From: PFJX01 sp964393825
GTDB lineage: Bacteria > Pseudomonadota > Gammaproteobacteria > Burkholderiales > Thiobacillaceae
Direction: 5' to 3'
DNA length: 64,000 nucleotides
NCBI GenBank assembly: GCA_964393825.1
Contig: CAYMUY010000023.1
Span: forward strand, 6,351-70,350
Below are positions 36,983 to 45,267 of the stretch, one piece after another; within the stretch, counting starts at the first letter, position 1, and every line of letters begins with the position of its first letter. The notes under the pieces were generated by a model, which was not told the DNA's origin, did no database searches, and saw only the letters and a list, made by a program, of their open reading frames with translations. The position numbers and the translations under genes are program-made.

Positions 36983-39747
36983 GACTCATCCTTCAGCAAT
37001 GCACGGAGCGCATTCACCGCGCGTCCGTATTCCCGCCTGGTCGTCTCAAGGGCGCCGCGCGCCGCGACCAGGTCGGCCTCGGCGCCACTCATCTCCAGGT
37101 GCTTGAACATCTGGGACAGCCTTAAGGCACCGACATTGGCGGAACTGGATTTCAGCGTGTGCGCGACACGGCGCAGGCCATCCGCGTCGCCGCTTTCGAT
37201 GGCCTGTTGCAGATGCGCCATGTTGCCGTCCGACGTATCCAGGTAAACCTGCATGATCTTGTGCGCCAGCGTCAGGCCTCCGCCGGGGTCCAGGTCCCGC
37301 ATCCGCTCCATGTGGCTTGCGTCGATGGCGTCATCGGACGCCTCCGGTATCGCCTCCACGACCTGGTCCGGCTCCATCATGGCCCCGTCAGGATTCGTCT
37401 GTCCCAGCCAGCGTTGCAGGACCAGGGCCAGGCGGCTCATGGTGTAAGGCTTGGCCAGGTAGTCATCCATCCCCGCATCCAGGCAGCGCTGGCGATCGCC
37501 CTCCATGGCGTTGGCGGTCATCGCCACGATGGGGATGCGACCGGCGCCATCCCTTTCCTGCGCGCGGAGGGCCGCAGTGGCCTGGTAGCCATCCATCACC
37601 GGCATCTGGCAATCCATCAGGATCAGATCGTAGTCACGGCGCGCGCGCATCGCCAGCGCCTCCATGCCGTTGACGGCGACATCCGCCTTCACGCCGAGGC
37701 CATCGAGCATGGCCAGGGCCACCTCCTGGTTGACCGGGTTATCCTCGGCCAGCAGCACATGGCCATGCAGGCGTGTGGTGTCCTTGGCGGTTGCGGTAGG
37801 CGGTGACGGCGGTGTCATGGGAGCCTCCGCCCGCAATACAGAGCGAAGCACCTCATACAATTCGGCGCGACGGATGGGCTTGCTGACACAACGCTGAATG
37901 CCGGCCTGGCGCAATTCCTGGGAGCATCCCGTGGCATGGGTGGAAGTGAGCAACAGTAAGCGTGCCCGTGCCAGAACCGGGCGAGCCTGAATCTCGCGCG
38001 CCAGTTGCAGGCCATCCATGCCCGGCATGTGCATATCCAGGACGACGAGTTCGTAGGGCTCGCCCGCCTGCGCGGCCACGGCCATTTCCTGCAGCGCGGC
38101 TTCGCCGCCCGCCACGCAGCTCACTCGCATCCGCCAACCGGCCAATTGCAATTTCAGGATCTCCAGGTTGGTGGGGTTGTCGTCGACGACCAGCACCTGC
38201 CTGCCTTCCAGCTCGGGGAGGGCGAGCAACTCGGGCGGCTTGTCCCCACCTCGCGGCAGGACGAGATCGACCCAGAACGTCGAGCCGCGAGCCTCGCGGC
38301 TGTCCACGCCGATGCCGCCGCCCATCAAGTCGACCAGTTGCCGGCAGATGGCCAGTCCCAGGCCGGTACCGCCGAACTGGCGGGTGGTGGAACCATCGGC
38401 CTGGCTGAAATGCGCGAAGATCCTTTCCTGCGCCTCGACGGGAATGCCGATACCGGTATCCTCCACGCTCAAATGCACATGCACGTTGTCCCCTTCACCC
38501 TCCTGCAACCGGGCGCGAACGACGACTTCGCCCTGGTGGGTGAACTTGACGGCGTTGTTGATCAGATTGGCCAGCACCTGGCGCAAGCGGAACGGATCAC
38601 AGCGCACCCACATGGGCAGGTTGGCGGGAGCAAGCTGACAGGCCAGTTCCAGCCCTTTCTCCACTGCCGGCTGCGCGAACATGGCGACGGCATCCTCGAC
38701 CAGTTCCCCCAGGTCGCAATCCACGATTTCCAGTTCCATGTGGCCGGACTCGATCTTGGAGAAATCCAGGATGTCGTTGATGATGCCCAGAAGGTGACGA
38801 CCGGAACGCATCACCGCCTCGGCATAGCGCTGCTGGGTGGCGTCCAGCGGGGTCTCCAGCAATAGTTCGTTCATGCCCAGCACCCCGTTCATGGGTGTGC
38901 GAATCTCGTGACTCATGGTCGCCAGGAACTCGCTCTTGGAACGGCTGGCGGCCTCGGCCTGTTCCTTCGCCGCGCGCAGTTCTGCGGTACGCGCCTCCAC
39001 CATTTCTTCCAGATGCTCACGGTGCCGCAGCAGGCTGGCGTCACGCAACTGAATCTCGTGCATCATGTCATTGAAGCCGTCCGCCAGCATGCCGATCTCG
39101 TCGTGGCTGCGCTTGCCGATGCGCAAGTCGTAACGCTGGGTCTGGGCGACCCGGCGGGTGGTGTCCGCGAGTTCCAGGATGGGTTCACTGATGCGGCGCT
39201 GCATGCGCAGCGCGAGCAGGACCGCCAGCAGGAAGACGAGCAGGCTCAAGCCCAGGGTGACCAGGATGTCCTGGCGGATCGCCCCCCACATGCCGGACAG
39301 ATCAATGACCATGGACAGGGTGCCCAGCGGCTCTGTCCCCCCCTGGCTGCTCAGGATGCGCTGGTCGAAACGCAGGCGTGAGGCAGTGAACGGCATTCTG
39401 GCGCTGAAATCCAGTGGTTCAAGAGCGTCGAAGCTGTCGGCTTTGCCCGTATCGGGATAGACCGCGAACACCTTGCCATCGGGCAACACGATGCGCGCCA
39501 CCAGCACTTCCCGCCGTTCCCGCAGACTGGACAGGCTGAGCTCCGCCGCCTTGGCGTCGCCGAACACCACCGCCGATTCGACGTTGGCAGTGAGCAACTG
39601 GGCCACACCACGCAATTGCGCCAGCATGCCGCTCTGCTGCCGCAGCGCCCCGGTCACGGTGGAGATCAGCAAGGCCAGGATCAACACCAGCAGGGCCATC
39701 CCGGCCAGCATGGTGATCAGCCTCCGCTTCAGGGTGGGCGCGGTCAT
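36979..39747 (-). CDS. CHASE8-HAMP hybrid histidine kinase with two receivers and Hpt
   Basis: 922 aa. TM1 (about 10-32), a periplasmic CHASE8-type domain ('LTANVESAVVFGDAKAAEL', 'LPDGKVFAVYP'), TM2 (about 160-182), HAMP, HisKA with H280 ('SHEIRTPMNG'), HATPase ('DTGIGIP', 'GTGLGLAI'), REC1 ('VVLDMHMPGMDG'), REC2 ('LILMDCQMPVMDG') and a C-terminal Hpt with 'HTLKSSSANVGA'. This is a complete phosphorelay. CHASE8 is the sensory domain of YfiN, which YfiR binds in Pseudomonas; here it is attached to a kinase and the YfiR-like gene is directly upstream (10 bases). Confidence 0.9.
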   Translation of the reverse strand: MTAPTLKRRLITMLAGMALLVLILALLISTVTGALRQQSGMLAQLRGVAQLLTANVESAVVFGDAKAAELSLSSLRERREVLVARIVLPDGKVFAVYPDTGKADSFDALEPLDFSARMPFTASRLRFDQRILSSQGGTEPLGTLSMVIDLSGMWGAIRQDILVTLGLSLLVFLLAVLLALRMQRRISEPILELADTTRRVAQTQRYDLRIGKRSHDEIGMLADGFNDMMHEIQLRDASLLRHREHLEEMVEARTAELRAAKEQAEAASRSKSEFLATMSHEIRTPMNGVLGMNELLLETPLDATQQRYAEAVMRSGRHLLGIINDILDFSKIESGHMELEIVDCDLGELVEDAVAMFAQPAVEKGLELACQLAPANLPMWVRCDPFRLRQVLANLINNAVKFTHQGEVVVRARLQEGEGDNVHVHLSVEDTGIGIPVEAQERIFAHFSQADGSTTRQFGGTGLGLAICRQLVDLMGGGIGVDSREARGSTFWVDLVLPRGGDKPPELLALPELEGRQVLVVDDNPTNLEILKLQLAGWRMRVSCVAGGEAALQEMAVAAQAGEPYELVVLDMHMPGMDGLQLAREIQARPVLARARLLLLTSTHATGCSQELRQAGIQRCVSKPIRRAELYEVLRSVLRAEAPMTPPSPPTATAKDTTRLHGHVLLAEDNPVNQEVALAMLDGLGVKADVAVNGMEALAMRARRDYDLILMDCQMPVMDGYQATAALRAQERDGAGRIPIVAMTANAMEGDRQRCLDAGMDDYLAKPYTMSRLALVLQRWLGQTNPDGAMMEPDQVVEAIPEASDDAIDASHMERMRDLDPGGGLTLAHKIMQVYLDTSDGNMAHLQQAIESGDADGLRRVAHTLKSSSANVGALRLSQMFKHLEMSGAEADLVAARGALETTRREYGRAVNALRALLKDES

Positions 39748-39757
39748 CGCCGACCCG

Positions 39758-40303
39758 TCACGGCAGCACCGTATCGGCCAGTTTCAGCAACTGGCTGCTC
39801 AAGACCAGGCCCGCCGCGCGAGCGGCACCCTGGTTGATCTCGAAGCGCATCCGGCCAGCGCGCAGCTTCAGGCCGATCATGCCTCCGGCCTGCGCGAAAC
39901 CGGGAGCGTCACTGACCGTCAGCACCGGCGCCTGGCCCAGCATGCGCAACACGGTCTCCGGTCTGATATGCGCATCCGCGTCGATGAACAGCACCTGGCA
40001 TCCGCTCCATTCGCTGGACCGGGACGGGGCGAGTACGCGGATCACACGCCCCGAGAGGCGGCGTTCGTGCAGCGACTCCAGTCTCCCGGACAGCGATTGC
40101 GGCTCGACGCCGCAGATCAGCAATTCGTGGCTATTGGCGGCACCGGGCGGCCACTCCGTGTATTTGGTGAAATTGAGCACGAAGCCCGCCTTGAGCTCGT
40201 CCTCCACCCCGGCATCCGCGCGCAGGGGGGCCGCCGGCAACATCCAGGCCAGCAGCAACGTGGCCAGTAGCCACGGCCATGTGGGTCTGATCGAATCGAA
40301 CAT
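39758..40303 (-). CDS. YfiR-family periplasmic protein (DUF4154)
   Basis: 181 aa from ATG 40303, beginning one base after the TonB-receptor stop. Signal peptide ('LLATLLLAWMLPAAPLRADA'), then the YfiR pattern: 'LKAGFVLNFTKYTEWPPGA', 'LLICGVEP', 'CQVLFIDADA', 'VLTVSDAPGFAQAGGMIGL' and 'RMRFEINQGAARAAGLVLSSQLLKLA'. P. aeruginosa YfiR is a redox-sensitive periplasmic repressor of the CHASE8 diguanylate cyclase YfiN. Two Cys are present. Context predicts that it binds the CHASE8 kinase encoded next. Confidence 0.9.
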   Translation of the reverse strand: MFDSIRPTWPWLLATLLLAWMLPAAPLRADAGVEDELKAGFVLNFTKYTEWPPGAANSHELLICGVEPQSLSGRLESLHERRLSGRVIRVLAPSRSSEWSGCQVLFIDADAHIRPETVLRMLGQAPVLTVSDAPGFAQAGGMIGLKLRAGRMRFEINQGAARAAGLVLSSQLLKLADTVLP

Positions 40304-40304
40304 G

Positions 40305-42299
40305 TCAGAACTTCCAGTCCACCTTGACGTAGTAGCCGCGCTCGATCTCACTGGGTGTGGACAGGATGAAATAGGAACCGAATTCGGGGTGGGCACGGTC
40401 CAGCAGGTTCTGGCCGACCAGGGCCACTTCCAGATCCTTGCCCGCCTGCCAGGCCAGGCGCATGTCCAGAGTGGTATAGGCATCGATCCCGTAGCTCTTG
40501 ACTTTGCCGACATGGCGCAACCAGGCGTCCCAACGCACGGATGGCGTGATGTCCAGCGATGAGCGCAACGAAAACTGCTGGGTCGGCGAGACATCCACAT
40601 AATCGCTGGGGGTCTGCCCGGGGATATCCGCCGAGTGCACACGGTACTGCAGCCAGCCGTAGTTGGCCTGCAGGCGCCAGGCTGGCGCCGGGCGCCAGTC
40701 CAGGCTGGCCTCCAGCCCATGGACATCGGCGCTGTTGGCATTGTTCTCGGAGGTCTGGATGAGCAGGTAGCCCGCTGGCAGGACAAGTTGCGGCGCCATG
40801 CGGGCAGCACCGCGAAGGTTGTCATAGCGGTTGTAGAAGAGCGCCAGATCGAGGCTGGCCGTGGCATTGAATTGATGGCGCCAGCCCAGGTCGAAAGCCG
40901 TCAGATGCTCCTCGTCCAGGGCGCCACTGACCAGCTGCACCACGCTGGGGGGCACGAAAGGCGGCGTCCCGACCGGATCGGCCTGGATAAAGGCAGAACC
41001 GCCTCGCTCGATGCGGGAGGGCGTGCGATTGGCCCTGGCCAGCGACATCCAGGCGCTGTTCCGCGCATCCGGCGTCCACAACAGGCGCAGGTTGGGCTGG
41101 AAACCAAGGCCGGTATAGTCGTTGTGTTCCAGCCGCGCGCCCACGCTCAAGCGCCAACGCCCGGGCACCAGGGCAATGTCATCCTGGGCATGGATGCTGT
41201 ACAGCGAAGAGTCCCGTTCCCGTTCGCTGACCTGAATCATCGGCGAGTTGTCGATTCGGTCACCGCTGTAGCGGTAGGCCAGCCCCCAGATCAGGTCCTG
41301 GCGATCGTCCAGCCGCAAGCTTTGCTGGTATTCCAGGTCAGCGGTGATGCGGTGCTCGGTCAGGATGGCATGCTGATAACTGGACTGATCCAGTGAACAT
41401 TGCAGGCTTTCCTCGCGCGCCGGGCTGGCCTGGCTCTCCCAACGTGCCATGAGATATGCGTTCGAGATCCTCTCGGTCGCCGTCACCTTCGGCGCGGCGG
41501 GCGGCGCGCTGGTCAGCATCACTTCATCCCCGGCGTGGGTGTGCGTCGCCCCGCCCTGCACACGCAAGAAACCGGTTTCCAGAAGGCGCTCCAGGTTGAA
41601 CCCCGCGGCCTGGCTCTGCCAGCCATCGACCCCGTCGCCAGCGCCCACCTGGCGCGCCGCCTCGACATCGCGCGCCTTGGCGTAGAGCGAGACCGCGGTA
41701 TCGGGGTCGGGGCTCCAGCCCTGGCGGGCATAGCCATAACCGCGCAGTTCGCTGCCGGCGGCCACGGCCACCTGGCCACCCTGAGCGTCAAAGGCGGACT
41801 TGGTCAGGATGTTGATCACGCCGTTGACCGCATTCGCTCCCCAGATCGAGGCCCCCGGTCCGCGGATCACTTCGATGCGGGCAATGCTCTCCAGCGGGAT
41901 GTCCAGGGCTTCCCACAACACCCCGGAGAAGAGGGGGGTATAGACGCTGCGGCCGTCCACCAGCACCAGCAACTTGTTGCTGAAGCGATCGGCGAAACCA
42001 CGAATCGACACCGCCCATTTGTTGTTGCCGATGGCGGCGACCTGAACGCCAGGCGCCAGACGCAAGGCCTCGGGAATATTGCTGGCGCCGCTGCGACGGA
42101 TTTCCTCGGCGCTGATGACATGAACCGCCGCGGCAGTCTCGGCCAGGGTCTGGGACTTCTTGGAAACCGAGGTAACCACCACGCCCATCAACTCTTCCAG
42201 ACTCCACTCCAGAGTGTCCGGGGAGGTCATCTGCGCGTGCGCAGCGGACGCCAGCAGCCCCAGTCCAAACAGAACGATCACATGCGTCTTGCTATCCAT
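40305..42299 (-). CDS. TonB-dependent outer-membrane receptor
   Basis: 664 aa. Signal peptide, then a plug domain ('KKSQTLAETAAAVHVISAEEIRRSGASNIPEALRL' region, 'IRGFADRFSNKLLVLVDGRSVY', 'IEVIRGPGASIWGANAVNGVINI') and a beta barrel ending in 'YYVKVDWKF' with the terminal Phe used by the BAM machinery. Receptors of this type next to YfiR-CHASE8 kinases are recurrent; the ligand is not evident and no transport genes adjoin. It is the first gene of the five-gene signalling operon, so it may sense rather than import. Confidence 0.88.
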   Translation of the reverse strand: MDSKTHVIVLFGLGLLASAAHAQMTSPDTLEWSLEELMGVVVTSVSKKSQTLAETAAAVHVISAEEIRRSGASNIPEALRLAPGVQVAAIGNNKWAVSIRGFADRFSNKLLVLVDGRSVYTPLFSGVLWEALDIPLESIARIEVIRGPGASIWGANAVNGVINILTKSAFDAQGGQVAVAAGSELRGYGYARQGWSPDPDTAVSLYAKARDVEAARQVGAGDGVDGWQSQAAGFNLERLLETGFLRVQGGATHTHAGDEVMLTSAPPAAPKVTATERISNAYLMARWESQASPAREESLQCSLDQSSYQHAILTEHRITADLEYQQSLRLDDRQDLIWGLAYRYSGDRIDNSPMIQVSERERDSSLYSIHAQDDIALVPGRWRLSVGARLEHNDYTGLGFQPNLRLLWTPDARNSAWMSLARANRTPSRIERGGSAFIQADPVGTPPFVPPSVVQLVSGALDEEHLTAFDLGWRHQFNATASLDLALFYNRYDNLRGAARMAPQLVLPAGYLLIQTSENNANSADVHGLEASLDWRPAPAWRLQANYGWLQYRVHSADIPGQTPSDYVDVSPTQQFSLRSSLDITPSVRWDAWLRHVGKVKSYGIDAYTTLDMRLAWQAGKDLEVALVGQNLLDRAHPEFGSYFILSTPSEIERGYYVKVDWKF

Positions 42300-42826
42300 G
42301 GCAATGCCTCGGTCAGATTTGCGATGGTCATGTACTGGCGCTTTATCGGCCAGTCGGGCGAATTCATGAATATCTCGTTAGTACAAGAGAACACGTAATT
42401 GTGAAACCGTACACGCCCGCATCTTTCCGGGCCTGCTCACTGGCGCGCCTGCCGGCGCTTGACAAGCCGGGCGACACACCCCGCCTAATGAACCGCAGTA
42501 CCGGCCTGTTATCATGCCCCCTCGGAAACGCCTTCGTCAGCCTGTAACGAACGCGCGTCACCATGATGACGGCCGCATGACCAGGTGTTTCTGGCACGAA
42601 CCATGCTGGATATAGCTCGTCCAGTCCAATTTCCCCCGCCACTCAAGAGACTCAAGGTGCACCCTTCCTCTCCCTGCCCCGCCGCAGCCGCCGGCCCACA
42701 GGCCCACCGCTTCGCCAGCCCCCCGCGGCGTCCCCTCGCACACTCATGGCCACTCCACGCACCGTTGTTGGGCAGTGCCCGGCCGCTGCCGGTCGCTGCG
42801 GTGACCTTTTCGACCCGGGCCGCGGA
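42300..42826. other. Intergenic control region between the TonB operon and the Mrp/Mbx operon
   Basis: This 527-base gap lies between divergent operons. I see a consensus-like -35 TTGACA at 42459-42464 (+) without a convincing -10 at 17 bases, and an A/T-rich patch at 42363-42410 suitable for the minus-strand promoter. The right part (42620-42800) is pyrimidine-rich. Frames beginning ATG 42603 or 42746 are short, lack ribosome-binding sites and show no domain, so I do not call genes. No known riboswitch was recognised. Confidence 0.4.
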
Positions 42827-43327
42827 ATGATCGCCAGGACCCGCGACACGTTGCTGCTGTTCGCGACCCTGCTGGGGTTCTGGCTCCTGCTGAATGGCTC
42901 GCTGGCCACGGATGTGCTCCAGGCCGGCCTGATCGCGGCACTGGTCATCACCCTGGTGTTTCGCGACGGTCTCGCGGTGGCATCGGAATTCCGCTTCACC
43001 CCGCGCGCGCTGCTCATGGTGCCGGGATTTGTCATGTTCTTCCTCAAGGAACTGGTCAAATCGAACCTGCGGCTGGCCACCATCGTGCTCTCACCCGCCC
43101 TGCCGCTGCGACCCGGCATCGTCAAGGTCCGCACCCGGCTGAAGAGCCGCATGGGGCGGCTGCTGCTGGCCAACGCCATCACCCTCACCCCCGGCACCCT
43201 GACCATCGAACTGGTCGGCGAATGGCTTTACGTCCACTGGGTCAGCATGGAAACGGAAGACATCGGCGCGGCCACGGCCAGCATCGTCAGCGGTTTCGAG
43301 AACTACCTCGAGGTCATGTATGGTTGA
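42827..43327 (+). CDS. mrpE: MrpE/MbhA-like antiporter subunit
   Basis: 166 aa from ATG 42827. MnhE features: three N-terminal hydrophobic segments, 'FFLKELVKSNLRLATIVLSP', 'RMGRLLLANAITLTPGTLTIEL' and 'LYVHWV'. In Mrp antiporters and Mbh/Mbx complexes this small subunit supports the ion-translocating module. The frame extends to an ATG at 42746 but that adds a hydrophilic, non-homologous segment. It is the first gene of a run of 12 co-directional complex genes with overlaps throughout. Confidence 0.88.
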   Translation: MIARTRDTLLLFATLLGFWLLLNGSLATDVLQAGLIAALVITLVFRDGLAVASEFRFTPRALLMVPGFVMFFLKELVKSNLRLATIVLSPALPLRPGIVKVRTRLKSRMGRLLLANAITLTPGTLTIELVGEWLYVHWVSMETEDIGAATASIVSGFENYLEVMYG

Positions 43328-43580
43328 AATCCTGGTCTACCTGGCGGCCATGTTGGCCGGGCTTGCCCTGCTGCTGGCGCTGTATCGCTTTCTCAAGGGC
43401 CCGTCGCTCGCCGACCGGGTCGTCGCCTTCGATGTCCTCACCATCATCGGCATTACCGGCATCGTTTTGGTGGCACTGGCCGAGGGGCGTGGCCTCTATC
43501 TCGACGTGGCGCTGGTCTACGCGCTGCTGTCCTTCCTCGGGGTGATCGTCGTCGCCCGCCATCTGGAGCGCGGCCTGTGA
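43320..43580 (+). CDS. mrpF: MrpF/MbhB-like antiporter subunit
   Basis: 86 aa, three membrane helices, with the family motif 'GPSLADRVVAFDVL' and 'DVALVYALLSFLGVIVVAR'. Overlaps mrpE by 8 bases. Part of the Na+/H+ antiport module. Confidence 0.9.
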   Translation: MVEILVYLAAMLAGLALLLALYRFLKGPSLADRVVAFDVLTIIGITGIVLVALAEGRGLYLDVALVYALLSFLGVIVVARHLERGL

Positions 43581-43906
43581 TGGACCTGCTTGGTGGACTG
43601 CTTCTCGTCGCCGGCACCGCCTTCCTGCTGCTCGGCGGTCTCGGGCTGGTGCGCATGCCCGACCTGTTCAACCGCATCCAGGCCGGCACCAAGGCCACCA
43701 CTTTGGGCACCTTGCTGAGCCTGGCCGGCGTCGCCTGCCTGCACCCCGACTGGAGCCTGAAACTGCTGCTGATCGGCCTCTTCATCCTGTTTACCAATCC
43801 GATCTCCTCGCAGGTGCTGGCCCGCGCGGCACACCGTGGCGGCATCGACAAGTCGGCACTGACCCGCGTCGACCGCCTGGCCGAAGATCAGGGAGAACAC
43901 CCATGA
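43580..43906 (+). CDS. mrpG: MrpG/MbhC-like antiporter subunit
   Basis: 108 aa. 'LLLVAGTAFLLLGGLGLVRMPDLFNRIQAGTKATTLG' region is diagnostic for MnhG (MPDxxxRxxAxTKxxTxG). Start is taken as ATG 43580, sharing its A with the mrpF stop; a GTG one codon earlier is possible. Three membrane helices. Confidence 0.9.
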   Translation: MDLLGGLLLVAGTAFLLLGGLGLVRMPDLFNRIQAGTKATTLGTLLSLAGVACLHPDWSLKLLLIGLFILFTNPISSQVLARAAHRGGIDKSALTRVDRLAEDQGEHP

Positions 43907-44202
43907 GCCCGTTGCTGACCGCCATGACCGCGGTGCTATGCGTCGCCCTGCTCGCTGCCGCCCTGCTCGCCGTGCGCGAGCGCCCTGGCGCAATCGAAGG
44001 GGACGCCACCAGCGGCCTGCCCAGCGCCATCCTTGCCGCCGGCCTGGTCGGCCTGCTGGCCTCGATCCTGTTCCTGATCCTCGCCGCGCCCGACGTGGCG
44101 ATGACCGAGGCGGCCATTGGCAGCGGCCTCACCACCTTCCTGTTCTTCTTCGTGCTGGGACGGATCAGAAGACGTGAAACAGAGGGAGCCGAACATGATT
44201 AA
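43903..44202 (+). CDS. MbhD-like subunit (DUF4040, MrpA C-terminal type)
   Basis: 99 aa with three helices and the signature 'LAAPDVAMTEAAIGSGLTTFLFF', which matches the MbhD/DUF4040 domain otherwise found near the C-terminus of MrpA. A free-standing MbhD is typical for Mbh/Mbx membrane arms rather than for ordinary Mrp antiporters. Overlaps both neighbours. Confidence 0.85.
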   Translation: MSPLLTAMTAVLCVALLAAALLAVRERPGAIEGDATSGLPSAILAAGLVGLLASILFLILAAPDVAMTEAAIGSGLTTFLFFFVLGRIRRRETEGAEHD

Positions 44203-44908
44203 ACGCTTCATCGCGCTCCTGCTGCTGCTGGCCATCGGCGGCCTGTTCGCCAGCCTGCTGGCCGGCTACACGCCCGATACCGTATTGAACCCCACCGCCC
44301 GTTACTACGCCGAGCGTACCGCCGGCGACATCGGCGCGGCCAACATCGTCACCGCCATCATCGTCACCTATCGCGGCCTCGACACCCTCGGCGAAGTCAC
44401 GGTGCTGTTCCTGGCCGCCAGCATCGTCGGCCTGGTGCTGTCGCTGGGGGGAAAGTCCGCCAAGGCTGGGCGCGCCGTGGTGCCGGTGGGCGAACTGTTG
44501 ACCACCGGCAGCCGCTATCTCGCGCCGCTGGTCATGCTGCTGGGGGTCCATGTCTTCGTGAACGGCCACCTGACGCCGGGCGGCGGCTTCCAGGGCGGCG
44601 CCATCCTCGCCTCGGGCGCGCTGCTGCTGCTGCTGGCCGACCCGTTGAAGCGCTTCAGCCACGCTTTGATCGCCCTCATCGAGTCCTTCGCCGGGGTCTC
44701 CTACATTCTGATCGGCCTGTTTGGCCTGGTCCTCGCCGGCGGCTTCCTCGACAACCGCTTCCTGCCCACCGGCGAACTGGGCGCGCTGTTCTCGGCCGGA
44801 GCGATCCCGCTGATCTATTCCCTGATCGGCCTCAAGGTCGGCGCCGAGTTCGCCTCGATGCTGGCCAGCCTGTCGGAACAGGAAACCGAGATGCGGGAGG
44901 ACGCATGA
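44195..44908 (+). CDS. mrpB: MbhE/MrpB-like fused antiporter subunit
   Basis: 237 aa from ATG 44195. The N-terminal third ('ANIVTAIIVTYRGLDTLGEVTVLFLAASIV') matches the MbhE segment of MrpA-type proteins; the rest is MnhB with 'VFVNGHLTPGGGFQGGAILAS'. Combining the two is common in Mbx-type operons. It overlaps the next gene by four bases. Confidence 0.85.
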   Translation: MIKRFIALLLLLAIGGLFASLLAGYTPDTVLNPTARYYAERTAGDIGAANIVTAIIVTYRGLDTLGEVTVLFLAASIVGLVLSLGGKSAKAGRAVVPVGELLTTGSRYLAPLVMLLGVHVFVNGHLTPGGGFQGGAILASGALLLLLADPLKRFSHALIALIESFAGVSYILIGLFGLVLAGGFLDNRFLPTGELGALFSAGAIPLIYSLIGLKVGAEFASMLASLSEQETEMREDA

Positions 44909-45267
44909 GCATCGCCCATCTGGCCATGGCCACCGGTTTTCTCCTGATCCTCATCGGCTTCTACGGCGCCCTGACCCAGCGCAACCTGTTGCGCATGATC
45001 ATCGCCTTCACCATCGCCGACAGCGGCGTCAACATCGTCATCGTCGCCCTCGGCACCATGCATGGCCGCACCGCGCCCATCCTCGATGCCAGCGTCAACG
45101 CCGCCGACGCCGTCAGCCGCATCATCGACCCGGTGCCGCAGGCGCTGGTGCTCACCGCCATCGTCATCGGCGTCGGCGTCACCGCCTTGATGCTGGCCTA
45201 CGCCCTCAAGCTGCATGAGCAGCGGCGCAGCCTCGATATCGCCAGGTTCACGGAACTCAAATGGTAA
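44905..45267 (+). CDS. mrpC: MrpC/NuoK-like antiporter subunit
   Basis: 120 aa with three helices. 'LILIGFYGALTQRNLLRMIIAFTIADSGVNIVIVA' corresponds to the NuoK/MnhC core, and 'DPVPQALVLTAIVIGVGVTALMLAYAL' is the MnhC signature. The usual NuoK glutamate of the first part is replaced by polar 'D' in 'TIADSG'. Overlaps the following gene by 7 bases. Confidence 0.88.
   Translation: MSIAHLAMATGFLLILIGFYGALTQRNLLRMIIAFTIADSGVNIVIVALGTMHGRTAPILDASVNAADAVSRIIDPVPQALVLTAIVIGVGVTALMLAYALKLHEQRRSLDIARFTELKW

Noticed and set aside
42585..42830. Short + strand frame before mrpE.
   Set aside because: No ribosome-binding site, low-complexity Pro/Ala-rich sequence, no similarity I recognise.
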